From Hymenobacter sp. YC55 (GTDB lineage: Bacteria > Bacteroidota > Bacteroidia > Cytophagales > Hymenobacteraceae), in contig NZ_JARNTX010000003.1 in NCBI RefSeq assembly GCF_029433095.1, positions 496,001 through 560,000 on the forward strand: DNA of 64,000 nucleotides, read 5' to 3'. A program made the translations under genes and the position numbers. Under the pieces are notes generated by a model. It made no database searches. It saw only the letters and a program-made list of their open reading frames with translations, and was not told the origin of the DNA. Positions 18,443-27,774 of the stretch are shown here, piece by piece (positions within the stretch are counted from its first letter, which is position 1; the number at the start of each line of letters is the position of its first letter).

Positions 18443-18761
18443 GGTAAACCAAGTTAAGTGACGTACGCACTCGTATACGAAAAGCAATTGCGTAGCGCTG
18501 AGTTGCTAGCCACAAAAAGCTCTCCTCCATAAGGGACAGTTTAGTTTCCAACGCTGGGGACCTTACCAGACAGCAGCCGGCTACCTTGCATACACCCGGC
18601 TACTCGAGCAAACAGGTAGTTGCCCCGCAACGCACAAAAGGCTAGCTTAGCGCGTCAGTAGTTGAATTCCCCTCCCGCCTCCACACTTCTTGTAAGGCGT
18701 CTGCGGTTAAAAGTCTTCTGCAGCCGTTAACGGTTATTTGTACTCTTGCCACTTAATCGTT
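18443..18761. other. Intergenic region upstream of the histidine kinase
   Basis: 319 nt between divergent genes. No gene or clear promoter element recognised. Confidence 0.45.
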
Positions 18762-20519
18762 ATGCTCCCTTCTCCAGCTGCGGATGAGTCGCTTTCCGAA
18801 ACCGAGTTACTAACGCAACTTTTTCCGGGTGGGGGCGAGATGGGGAAGCGCATACGCCAGTTAGAATGGTCGAAGACCTTGCTCGGGCCCGTGCACGGCT
18901 GGCCGCAAAGCTTGCGCACGGCCGTAAGCATCATGCTGGGCTCCCGCTTTCCGATGATGGTGCACTGGGGCCCGCACCTGGTGCATTTTTATAACGACGG
19001 CTACGCAACTATTCTGCAAGCCAAGCACCCCGGCGCGCTGGGCCAGCCGGCCGAGCCCTGGTGGCGAGAGATGTGGCCGTTTCTACTCGACATCTTCGAG
19101 CCGGTGCTAACGGGCAAAACCACTTACTTCGAAGATCAGCTGGTGTTACCCAACCGGCGGGGCTTGGTAGAGGAAGCGTACTTCACGTTCTCCCACAGCC
19201 CGATCTACAACGAAGCCGGCCAAGTAGGCGGCATCTTCGTGACGGCCCTGGAAACGACGGCCACCGTGCTGCAGCAGCGCCGGCTGGCCTTACTCAATCA
19301 GCTAACTGCGCAAACCGCGCTGGCGGCCCTGCCCGCCGAAGCGGCCCAACACCTGATTGCGGCCCTGGCCACCAACGCCGCCGACATTCCGTTTGCGCTA
19401 CTCTACACCCGCGCCGCGGCGGCTCCGCACGCGGAACTGCGGGCCTGGTTTGGCTTGCCTGCGGGCGAGCCCACGGCCCCGGCGGTTATTGATTTGACGG
19501 GGCTCGCCGCCGATACCAAGGACTGGCCCTTGCTCCCGGCCCTGCAACAGGAGCAGCCCGTGCTAGTGGACTCGCTGGAAGATCGGTTTGGGCCCTGGCC
19601 CGCGGGCGACTGGCCTACCCCGCCCACCCAAGCTTTGTTGATGCCATTGCGGCCCGGTGCGGCGGGCGACTCGGCCGCCGTGCTGGTGGCCGGCCTCAGT
19701 GCGCGCCGTCCCTTAGACCAAGCCTACCGCGACTTTTTTTCGCTAGTGGCCGATTACGCCGGTCGGGCCCTGGCCCGGGCTGCCGACACGCACGAGGCCC
19801 AGCGCCTCAATCAGGCCCTGCGGCAAACAAACGCCTCGTTGGATTCTTTTGTGCACATCGTGGCGCACGACCTCAAGAGCCCCGCCAACAATCTACGCGG
19901 CCTGTTAACTCTCTACCACGAAGAAGCGCCTGGCGTAACGCGGGACCATGTGGTTACCTTGCTTGACCAGGAGGTGCACCGGCTTACCGGCACCGTACAG
20001 GGGCTGCTCGACGTGCTCCACACCCAGCACGGGGAAATTACTGCCCCCGCGCAGGCCGTGGCCTGGGCCACCATATACGCCCGCGTGCAGGCCGAAGTGG
20101 CCGACTTGCTTGACCAGCAGCACGGTACTCTGATCACCGATTTCCATCTCGCCCCGACCATCCGCTACCCGGCTGGTTATCTGGAAAGCATCCTGAAAAA
20201 CCTGGTGCAGAACGCTCTTAAGTACCGGGCCGTGGAGCGGGCGCCCGTGGTCGAGGTGCGCACCCGGCGGCACGAGACCATGGTGGTGCTCACCGTGACC
20301 GACAACGGCCGCGGAATCGATCTGGCCCGCGACCGGACTCGTCTGTTTCAGCCCTTTACGCGCCTCACGCCCGAGGGCGAAGGCAGCGGCCTCGGGCTGC
20401 ACATGATTCAAACGCTAGTCTACCAGCGCGGCGGCAGCTTGGAAGTGGAAAGCGTCCCCGGGGTGGGCTCCACCTTTACTGTGCGCCTGCCCGAAGACTT
20501 CCACTTGCTCTCCCCCTAG
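18762..20519 (+). CDS. Cytosolic PAS-GAF sensor histidine kinase (orphan)
   Basis: 585 residues from the ATG at 18762. The N-terminal PAS domain (about 20-175) contains LLGPVHGWPQSLRTAVSIML and HFYNDGYATILQAKHPGALG. A GAF-like domain spans about 195-350. HisKA carries SFVHIVAHDLKSP with predicted phospho-acceptor His369. The HATPase_c shows the N box (ILKNLVQNALKY), G1 (VTDNGRGIDL), F box (LFQPFTRL) and G2 (GEGSGLGLHMI). No transmembrane helix or HAMP domain is seen, so it should sense a cytosolic signal or ligand. No response regulator is adjacent. All catalytic boxes are intact. Confidence 0.93.
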   Translation: MLPSPAADESLSETELLTQLFPGGGEMGKRIRQLEWSKTLLGPVHGWPQSLRTAVSIMLGSRFPMMVHWGPHLVHFYNDGYATILQAKHPGALGQPAEPWWREMWPFLLDIFEPVLTGKTTYFEDQLVLPNRRGLVEEAYFTFSHSPIYNEAGQVGGIFVTALETTATVLQQRRLALLNQLTAQTALAALPAEAAQHLIAALATNAADIPFALLYTRAAAAPHAELRAWFGLPAGEPTAPAVIDLTGLAADTKDWPLLPALQQEQPVLVDSLEDRFGPWPAGDWPTPPTQALLMPLRPGAAGDSAAVLVAGLSARRPLDQAYRDFFSLVADYAGRALARAADTHEAQRLNQALRQTNASLDSFVHIVAHDLKSPANNLRGLLTLYHEEAPGVTRDHVVTLLDQEVHRLTGTVQGLLDVLHTQHGEITAPAQAVAWATIYARVQAEVADLLDQQHGTLITDFHLAPTIRYPAGYLESILKNLVQNALKYRAVERAPVVEVRTRRHETMVVLTVTDNGRGIDLARDRTRLFQPFTRLTPEGEGSGLGLHMIQTLVYQRGGSLEVESVPGVGSTFTVRLPEDFHLLSP

Positions 20520-20830
20520 CGCGCACCCCGTGCTACTTCCCCAATATCCTCGGGGTTAAGGCGCTGGGTAGGCAGCTAGATCTTTTTACAACGGCGAGCG
20601 GATTCGACGATGAAAGGCTATATTGATTCTTTTACACAATCGATTAAGTAATCAACTCAGCCTTACAGGCGCGAACCCTGCTAGAGTTTTTTGTACAAGA
20701 GATTGTGCTTACAATTTCAAGAGATCATCAAAAACCGGTACAACAGTGACCTTGGAGCTGGTGCACCCCGGCTTGCCCTATACCGCTACTTCTGCTTGCT
20801 TTTCCTTGTCCTGCCCCTTGCCCTTTACCT
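20520..20830. other. Intergenic region upstream of GH127
   Basis: 311 nt containing the leader and promoter of the GH127 gene; no clear element identified and no gene seen. Confidence 0.45.
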
Positions 20831-23203
20831 ATGACCTTATTCTCGACACGCGTTTGGTGGTTGCCGGTACTGATTGGAGCTTTAGGCAGCTCAGTAGCGC
20901 AAGCCCAAACCTACTTGCCGACCCCCAACGACACGCGCATGAAGGTGCAGCCCCGGGTACCGGTGAAAGCTTATGCCTTCAACCTCGCCCAGGTGAAACT
21001 GCTCGACAGCCCGTTCAAGGTAGCCGAGCAGGCCGATACCAAGTACCTGCTCAAGATCGAGCCCGACCGGCTACTGGCCGATTTCCGGGAACACAGCGGC
21101 TTAACGGCCAAAGCGAAACGCTACGGCGGCTGGGAATCGTCGGGGCTGGCGGGGCACACGCTAGGCCACTACCTGTCGGCTTGCGCGCTGGCTTATGCCT
21201 CCACCGGCAACCCCGAGTTCAAGCAGCGCGTCGACTACTTGGTAAACCAACTCGCAGAGTGCCAGAAGGCCCGCAAAACCGGCTACGTAGGAGCCATTCC
21301 CAAGGAAGACCAGCTGTGGGCGGAAGTAGGTAGCGGCAACATCCGCTCGCGCGGCTTTGATTTAAACGGGGCCTGGTCGCCCTGGTACACGGTGCACAAG
21401 ATCATGGCGGGCTTGCTCGATGCCTACTTGTACTGCGACAATAAAACGGCCCTGGCCGTCAACCAGGGCCTGGCCGACTGGACTGGCAACACCATCAAGA
21501 GCCTCGACGAGGCCAAGATGCAGCAGATGCTGGTGTGCGAGTACGGGGGAATGGCCGAAACCCTGGCCAACACCTACGCCCTGAGCGGCGACAAGAAGTA
21601 CCTCGACCTGTCGTACCGCTTCTATGACAAGCGCATCCTCGATCCGCTGGCGGCCCGCACCGATATTCTGCCCGGCAAGCATTCCAACACCCAAATCCCG
21701 AAGGCCATTGCCAGCGCCCGCCGCTACGAACTAACCGGCGATAAAAAGGACGCCGCTATTGCCGAGTTTTTCTGGCAAACCGTAACCGAAAACCACTCCT
21801 ATGCCACCGGCGGCAACAGCAACTACGAGTACTTAGGCGAGCCCCGCAAGCTCAACGACAAGCTCAGCGAAAACACCACCGAGACTTGCAACACCTACAA
21901 CATGCTGAAGCTCACGCAGCATCTGTTTGCCCAGCACCCCTCGGCAACGTTGATGGACTACTACGAAAAAGGGCTCTACAACCATATTCTAGCCTCGCAG
22001 CACCACGAAACCGGCATGACCACGTACTTCGTGCCCCTGCGCATGGGTGGTCGCAAAACCTACGGCGACGAATTCAACACGTTCACCTGCTGCGTGGGCT
22101 CGGGCATGGAAAACCACGTCAAGTACGCCGAAAACATCTATTGCCAGGGCGCGGACGGCAGCCTCTACGTTAATCTGTACCTCCCCTCGGAGCTAAACTG
22201 GCAGCAGCAGGGCGTAATCCTGCACCAGCAAAGCCAGCTGCCCGCCAGCGAGCAGGTAACGTTTACGGTGACGGCCGCCAAGCCCCGCGCCTTTAAACTG
22301 CGCCTGCGCCGCCCCCGCTGGACCAAGAATCCGCAGGTGCGCGTGAACGGCAAAGTGGTGGCAGTACCCCCCGATGTGGAAGGCTACCTCGTGCTCGACC
22401 GCAGATGGAAAAATCAGGATCGGGTGGAGCTGACTTTGCCCGTCGCCTTCTACACCGAAGCATTGCCCGACAACCCCAACCGACGGGCAGTGTTCTACGG
22501 CCCCACGCTGCTGGCCGGGGTGCTCGGCAACACCGAGCCCGAGCCAGTTACTGGCGTGCCGGTCCTGGTAACGGCCAACAGCCGCGTCAACGACTGGGTG
22601 AAAGTTGTGGATGCCAAGCAGCTGCGCTTCCAGACCGCAAACTTGGCAGTGCCGCACGACGTGCCGCTGATTCCCTTCAACCAGACCGGCAACGAGTACT
22701 ACACCGTGTACTGGGACGTTTTCACGCCCGACCAGTGGGCGGCCCAGCAGCGCGTCTACGAGGCGGCCCGCCAAAAGCAGCAGGAACTGGAAGCCCAGAC
22801 GGTGGACGTGCTGCGCGTAGGAGAAATGCAGCCCGAGCGCGACCACAACTTCACCATCACCGACAAAGCCGAAACCGGCGAGGAACACGGCCGCAAATGG
22901 CGCATGGTCAACGAGGGCGGCAACATGAGCTTCAGCCTACAAGTAGCGCCCAGCAAAGTAAACACGCTGCAACTCACGTACTGGGGCATGGACAACCGCG
23001 GCCGCGTGTTCGACGTGCTGGTTGAGGGCGAGAAGATTGCCACCGAAGACCTCAACCAGTACAAAGAGAGCCGCTTCTACGACATCTCCTACCCGATTCC
23101 GATTGCCTTAACCAAGGGCAAGCAGCAAGTGAAAGTAAGCTTCCAAGCCAAACCCAACAACAGCGCCGGCCCGGTCTACGGCATCCGCAACGTGCAGCAG
23201 TAG
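20831..23203 (+). CDS. Secreted beta-L-arabinofuranosidase, GH127
   Basis: 790 residues with signal peptide (WWLPVLIGALGSSVAQAQ). The GH127/DUF1680 (alpha/alpha)6 barrel includes GGWESSGLAGHTLGHYLSAC. The zinc-thiolate site is intact: Glu351 and Cys353 in TTETCNTYNM, and Cys420-Cys421 in FTCCVGSGMENH. These correspond in spacing to Glu338/Cys340/Cys417/Cys418 of the characterised Bifidobacterium enzyme, where the first cysteine of the CC pair is the nucleophile. C-terminal beta-sandwich modules follow. Family members remove beta-L-arabinofuranose from hydroxyproline-linked oligoarabinosides or pectin side chains. It is followed after 49 nt by an M1 peptidase and then GH51, so an arabinosylated substrate is likely. 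Confidence 0.95.
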   Translation: MTLFSTRVWWLPVLIGALGSSVAQAQTYLPTPNDTRMKVQPRVPVKAYAFNLAQVKLLDSPFKVAEQADTKYLLKIEPDRLLADFREHSGLTAKAKRYGGWESSGLAGHTLGHYLSACALAYASTGNPEFKQRVDYLVNQLAECQKARKTGYVGAIPKEDQLWAEVGSGNIRSRGFDLNGAWSPWYTVHKIMAGLLDAYLYCDNKTALAVNQGLADWTGNTIKSLDEAKMQQMLVCEYGGMAETLANTYALSGDKKYLDLSYRFYDKRILDPLAARTDILPGKHSNTQIPKAIASARRYELTGDKKDAAIAEFFWQTVTENHSYATGGNSNYEYLGEPRKLNDKLSENTTETCNTYNMLKLTQHLFAQHPSATLMDYYEKGLYNHILASQHHETGMTTYFVPLRMGGRKTYGDEFNTFTCCVGSGMENHVKYAENIYCQGADGSLYVNLYLPSELNWQQQGVILHQQSQLPASEQVTFTVTAAKPRAFKLRLRRPRWTKNPQVRVNGKVVAVPPDVEGYLVLDRRWKNQDRVELTLPVAFYTEALPDNPNRRAVFYGPTLLAGVLGNTEPEPVTGVPVLVTANSRVNDWVKVVDAKQLRFQTANLAVPHDVPLIPFNQTGNEYYTVYWDVFTPDQWAAQQRVYEAARQKQQELEAQTVDVLRVGEMQPERDHNFTITDKAETGEEHGRKWRMVNEGGNMSFSLQVAPSKVNTLQLTYWGMDNRGRVFDVLVEGEKIATEDLNQYKESRFYDISYPIPIALTKGKQQVKVSFQAKPNNSAGPVYGIRNVQQ

Positions 23204-23252
23204 GTTGTAGCTTGGTTGCAAGTACTACCCCACCTTTGAACGACTCTCTGGT

Positions 23253-24908
23253 ATGGCCCTGAAAAAAGCTTTTCTCGTGCTGGTCGGCGCCGGCTTGCTA
23301 GGTCGAGCGCAAGCCCAAACTCCCGCCCCCGTTGCTTTCACCCGGGCCGATACGCTGCGCGGCGCCCTCACGTCCCTGCGCACCTGCTACGACTTGCACT
23401 ACTACCACCTCGACGTACAGCTCGACCCGGCCCGCAAGTTTATCAGTGGCTCCAACCTGTTTCGCTTCACGGCCACTCAGGATTTCACTTGCTTGCAGTT
23501 CGACCTTTTCGCCAACCTGACCGTCGACAAGGTGCTCTACCAAGGCAAGCCGCTGCCGTTTACCCGCGAGGCGAATGCCGTGTTCGTTACGTTTGCGCAG
23601 CCTGTCAAGCAGGGCACCCAGGACGAATTTACGGTGCACTACTCGGGCAGCCCTACCGAGGCCAAGCGGGCGCCCTGGGATGGCGGCCTGGTGTACGCCC
23701 ACGACCAGCAAGGCCAACCGTGGGTGGCCTCGGCCTGCCAAGGCGTGGGGGCCAGCATCTGGTGGCCCACCAAAGACCACCAAGCCGACGAGGTGGACAG
23801 CATGCTGATCAGCGTGACGGTGCCCAAGGGCCTCAAAGACGTATCCAACGGCCGCCTGCGCAAAACGGTTAAACTCAAGGGCGGGGCCACGCGCTTTGAC
23901 TGGTTTGTTGCCAACCCCATCAACAACTACTGCGTGGCCCTGAACGTGGGCGACTTCCAGCACTTCAGCGACTCCTACCAAGGTGAAAAAGGTCGGCTAA
24001 CGCTGGATTACTGGGTGTTGCCCGAAAACGTAGACCAGGCGAAAAAGCAGTTCTCGGTTAACGTAAAGCCCATGCTCAAGAGCATGGAACACTGGTTTGG
24101 GCCGTATCCCTTCTACGAAGACGGCTACAAGCTAGTGGAGTCGCCGCACCTGGGCATGGAGCACCAGAGCGCCGTGGCTTACGGCAACAGTTTCAACAAC
24201 GGCTACCGGGGCCGCGACTTATCGGGTACGGGCTGGGGCTTGAAGTGGGATTTTATCATCATCCACGAAAGCGGCCACGAGTGGTTCGGCAACAACATCA
24301 CCAGCCAGGACCTGGCCGACATGTGGGTGCACGAGAGCTTCACCAACTACTCGGAAAGCTTGTTTGTGGAAAGCTTGTTTGGCAAGCCGGCCGGCCAGGA
24401 ATACGTGCACGGCACTCGCCTGGGCATCGCCAACGACGCCCCCATCGTGGGCGTGTTCAATTTAAACAACAAGGGCTCCGGCGACATGTACCCCAAGGGG
24501 GGCAACCTGCTGAACATGACCCGCACCCTAATCAACGACGACGAAAAATGGCGGCAGATTTTGCGGGGCCTCAACCAAACCTTCTACCACCAAACTGTCA
24601 CTGGCACCCAGGTCATCAACTATATCAACCAGCAAAGCGGCCAGGATTTCACCAAAATGTACGAGCAGTACCTGCATTACCCCAACATCCCGACCCTGGA
24701 AGTGCGTTTCGAGAAAGGTGAGGCCCTGGGGCGGTGGGTAGCCGACGTGCCGGGTTTTACCATGCCCGTGCGGGTGCGCCAGAAAGGCGGCGAGTACCGC
24801 TTCGTAACGCCCACTACCAGCTTCAAACCCCTCGGCATCGCGGGCCTCACCAAAGACAACCTTGAGGTCGACACCTTCAACGCCTACATCGGGGTGCTCC
24901 TCGACTAA
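23253..24908 (+). CDS. Secreted M1-family zinc aminopeptidase
   Basis: 551 residues with signal peptide (KAFLVLVGAGLLGRAQAQ). The gluzincin site is complete: HESGH at 338-342 followed by Glu361 in DLADMWVHESF, the HExxHx18E arrangement. The substrate-recognition motif reads GMEHQSAVAYG in place of the classical GAMEN. The length equals the N-terminal beta-saddle plus catalytic domain, without the long helical C-terminal domain of PepN, a known short form in Bacteroidota. It removes N-terminal amino acids from peptides. Its position 49 nt after GH127 and 113 nt before GH51 suggests a joint role in degrading arabinosylated glycoproteins. Confidence 0.93.
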   Translation: MALKKAFLVLVGAGLLGRAQAQTPAPVAFTRADTLRGALTSLRTCYDLHYYHLDVQLDPARKFISGSNLFRFTATQDFTCLQFDLFANLTVDKVLYQGKPLPFTREANAVFVTFAQPVKQGTQDEFTVHYSGSPTEAKRAPWDGGLVYAHDQQGQPWVASACQGVGASIWWPTKDHQADEVDSMLISVTVPKGLKDVSNGRLRKTVKLKGGATRFDWFVANPINNYCVALNVGDFQHFSDSYQGEKGRLTLDYWVLPENVDQAKKQFSVNVKPMLKSMEHWFGPYPFYEDGYKLVESPHLGMEHQSAVAYGNSFNNGYRGRDLSGTGWGLKWDFIIIHESGHEWFGNNITSQDLADMWVHESFTNYSESLFVESLFGKPAGQEYVHGTRLGIANDAPIVGVFNLNNKGSGDMYPKGGNLLNMTRTLINDDEKWRQILRGLNQTFYHQTVTGTQVINYINQQSGQDFTKMYEQYLHYPNIPTLEVRFEKGEALGRWVADVPGFTMPVRVRQKGGEYRFVTPTTSFKPLGIAGLTKDNLEVDTFNAYIGVLLD

Positions 24909-24947
24909 GCACTCACGGTAAGGTAGGCGGCTCGCCGCCGCGGCAGG

Positions 24948-24972
24948 AGAAACGCGCAGATGCGCAGTTTCT
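24948..24972 (+). terminator. Hairpin after the M1 peptidase gene
   Basis: AGAAACGCGCA (24948-24958) pairs with TGCGCAGTTTCT (24961-24972) with one bulge, followed by a T-rich stretch. It may end or attenuate the GH127-M1 transcript before GH51. Confidence 0.55.
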
Positions 24973-25021
24973 TTCTTACCGGACCCCAGCAAAGCCTTTA
25001 ATTCTTAACTAAAACCATCAC

Positions 25022-27157
25022 ATGACAAAGTATACTCTCGCAAGGATAGTGCTGACAATGGGCATTGGGGTAGTAGGACTAATAGGTTTTGCTGGAATTC
25101 GGGCCAACGCCCAAACGCCCGAGTTAACCTTGGACTTAACTAAACCGGGAACCCCGGTTAGTTCCATGCTCTATGGGTTGATGACCGAGGAAATCAATCA
25201 TTCCTACGATGGCGGCTTGTATGCCGAGCTTATCAGCAACCGCATCTTCAAAGACAATCCTACCACGCCCGAAGGCTGGAGTCTGGTACAGGATAATACC
25301 GGCTCGAAAGCGGCTATCAAGCTCATGGCCCCCACGCAGGACAACGTTCCGTTTGCCGAACGCCGGCACGCCATCAACGAGGCCCTCACCACTTGCTTGC
25401 GCCTCACGGTTGAAAAAGTTGATGGCCGAGTAGGCGTCGCCAACGAAGGCTACTGGGGCATCCCCATTCAGCCCGCTACCACCTACCAGGCCTCGTTCTA
25501 CCTCAAAGGCACGGGCAGTATTCCGCCGCCCCGGCCCCGCCCGGGGCAGCCCACCCCGCCGGCCGAGCCAGTGGTGGGAAACAACACCGCGGGCCCCATC
25601 AAGGTAAGCCTCGAGAGCAGTGACGGCAAAACAGTGTACGCCTCCGGAACCGTCAACCTTGAAAAAAGTATCCTTTGGAAAAAATTTAACTTAACCCTGA
25701 CCACCGGGGCAACGGTGAAGCCCACCAAAGATGCCCGGTTTGTAATTTCCACCGACCGCACGGGCCTCTATTACTTCAACTTGGTTTCGCTTTTTCCGCC
25801 CACCTACAACAACCGGCCGAATGGCAACCGGCCGGACCTGATGAAAATGATGGTGGACCTGAAGCCCAAGTTCCTGCGCTTTCCGGGCGGCAACTACCTG
25901 GAAGGCCCCTTGCTCACGGATGCCTTTCCGTGGAAAACAACCCTGGGGCCGTTGGAAAGCCGGCCGGGCCACCGCGGCTCCTGGGGCTACCGCGCATCGG
26001 ATGGCATGGGGCTGCTCGAGTTTTTAATGTGGTGCGAGGAAATCAAGGCCGAACCCGTCTTGGGTGTATTCGCCGGTTACTCTTTGAACGGGGATCATAT
26101 CGACGCGGGGCCGCTGCTTAAGCCCCATGTGGAAGACGCGCTCAACGAAATCGAATACGTGATGGGCGACGCCAGCACCTACTGGGGCGCCAAGCGCGCC
26201 GCCGACGGGCATCCGGCGCCGTTCAAGCTTACCTACGTGGAGATTGGCAACGAAGACTGGTTTGACCGCAGCAACAGCTACGATGGCCGCTTTACGCAGT
26301 TCCGGGAAACTATCGAAGCGAAATACCCGCAGCTGCATTGCATTTCCACGATAGCCGATGCGCAGTTTCCCAAGCAAAAAGTAACCAGCGGAAAAAAGCC
26401 GGAGGTGCTCGATGAGCACTACTACCGCAGCGCCTGGGAGATGTGGCAAAATGCGTCGCAGTACGACAGCTACGACCGCAACGGGCCCAAGATATTTGTG
26501 GGCGAATGGGCCACGCGCGAGGGCGTACCCACCACCAACTTGAATGCCGCCCTCGGCGACGCCGCCTGGATGACGGGCATGGAGCGCAATGCCGACCTAG
26601 TCGTCATGTCGTGTTACGCCCCCTTGTTTGTTAACGTCAGTACGGCCACTGCCACCGCCAAAAAAGCCTGGCAGTGGGATTCAGACTTGATTGGGTACGA
26701 TGCGCTGACCAGCTACGGTTCGCCCTCGTACTACGTACAGAAAATGTTTAGCCAGTACCTGGGCACCCAAATCGTGCCCACGACGGGGGCCAACATCCCG
26801 ACCCACACCCGCCCCCTTACCAAGCAAGACAGCGCGGCCGGTACCACTCCGAAGCCTATTCCGACCCTATTTTATGCCGCCACCCAGGACGAAAAAACGG
26901 GGGCCGTCTACCTGAAAGTCGTTAACACCACGGCGAAAAAACAGCCCGTTGCCATCCATTTGAAGGGCGTCACGAACGTGGCGTCGACTGCAACGCTGGT
27001 GACGCTCAAGGGCGCCAAGCCCGAGGACACCAACACTATTGCGGAGCCTAAAAAGATTGTTCCAATTACCTCGAAAATCAAGCGGGTGGCGCCGCAGTTC
27101 ACCAGGACTCTCGAGCCTTACTCGGTGAGCGTCATAGAGCTGCAAACCAGGAAGTAG
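25022..27157 (+). CDS. Secreted alpha-L-arabinofuranosidase, GH51-type
   Basis: 711 residues with a signal segment (IVLTMGIGVVGLIGFAGIRA, cleavage near ANAQ). The N-terminal part (GLMTEEINHSYDGGLYAEL) is typical of GH51 enzymes, followed by a CBM-like insertion with a Pro-rich loop (PPPRPRPGQPTPPAEP), a TIM barrel and a C-terminal beta-sandwich. The predicted acid/base is Glu411 in EIGNEDW and the nucleophile Glu495 in VGEWATREG. It releases terminal alpha-L-arabinofuranose from arabinan, arabinoxylan or glycoproteins. Third gene of the GH127-M1-GH51 cassette. Confidence 0.95.
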   Translation: MTKYTLARIVLTMGIGVVGLIGFAGIRANAQTPELTLDLTKPGTPVSSMLYGLMTEEINHSYDGGLYAELISNRIFKDNPTTPEGWSLVQDNTGSKAAIKLMAPTQDNVPFAERRHAINEALTTCLRLTVEKVDGRVGVANEGYWGIPIQPATTYQASFYLKGTGSIPPPRPRPGQPTPPAEPVVGNNTAGPIKVSLESSDGKTVYASGTVNLEKSILWKKFNLTLTTGATVKPTKDARFVISTDRTGLYYFNLVSLFPPTYNNRPNGNRPDLMKMMVDLKPKFLRFPGGNYLEGPLLTDAFPWKTTLGPLESRPGHRGSWGYRASDGMGLLEFLMWCEEIKAEPVLGVFAGYSLNGDHIDAGPLLKPHVEDALNEIEYVMGDASTYWGAKRAADGHPAPFKLTYVEIGNEDWFDRSNSYDGRFTQFRETIEAKYPQLHCISTIADAQFPKQKVTSGKKPEVLDEHYYRSAWEMWQNASQYDSYDRNGPKIFVGEWATREGVPTTNLNAALGDAAWMTGMERNADLVVMSCYAPLFVNVSTATATAKKAWQWDSDLIGYDALTSYGSPSYYVQKMFSQYLGTQIVPTTGANIPTHTRPLTKQDSAAGTTPKPIPTLFYAATQDEKTGAVYLKVVNTTAKKQPVAIHLKGVTNVASTATLVTLKGAKPEDTNTIAEPKKIVPITSKIKRVAPQFTRTLEPYSVSVIELQTRK

Positions 27158-27774
27158 AAACTCGGACCGTAGCCTAGTAGAAGAAGCTGGTTCAGTTGAG
27201 CCGCGTTGGAATGCGGGTGGGTGGTTTTAAGGGGGCGGTTGGCAACGTAAGGGCTGTCTTGCACGCGGCCTAGAAGTTACTTTACGAGCAGCAGTACGCA
27301 ACGCGGCACCGGCAGCAAGATTTTCTACTAATAAAGGTGCCCCGCAAGGTGGGTTTGCAACTTGTCGTGGTGGCTGGGGTCGGCAGCGACAACGCTACTA
27401 TAAGTTGCTGGCCGGCCGGGTCGAGTGCCAATTCCGCCTCGTCCCCTATCCGCAGGCGGTACACGCCGGGGGCGAGGCAGCGCCGAACAAGCACTTACCA
27501 ACTTGCCACCAAGCCCCCAAGCTGCGCTGGCTGCAACCTTTACAACATCCCCAATTTCTCTTTCAAGGAAATCCAGGCCGGCATTGCTTGAAATAATTAA
27601 CTATTTCAGGAATAACTTGACTAATTTCTCGATAAAATCAAGAATCATGTATTTACTATTCTTAACTTACTACCCTTATCTGTGTTGGGCGTGATTGGTT
27701 GAACCTAGCAGGAATAATTGCATTATTCTCCTAGCCAGAGCGGTGCATTTCTGCGTAATTTAGTTGCAAAGCTT
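27158..27774. other. 617-nt gap without a supported gene
   Basis: Several short frames overlap here on both strands. A minus-strand frame at 27282-27494 contains APGVYRLRIGDEAELALDP, which looks protein-like in its first half but degenerates into a Cys/Arg-rich tail; it may be a decayed gene fragment. From about 27590 the sequence turns AT-rich and probably carries the promoter of the delta-60 protein. Confidence 0.45.

Noticed and set aside
18762..20519. Histidine kinase considered as a phytochrome
   Set aside because: The PAS and GAF modules are present but there is no PHY domain and no recognisable chromophore-attachment Cys or GAF lasso sequence.
27282..27494. 70-codon minus-strand frame with a protein-like first half
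   Set aside because: Ends in a Cys/Arg-rich tail, has no start context and no family match that I can name; possibly a decayed fragment.
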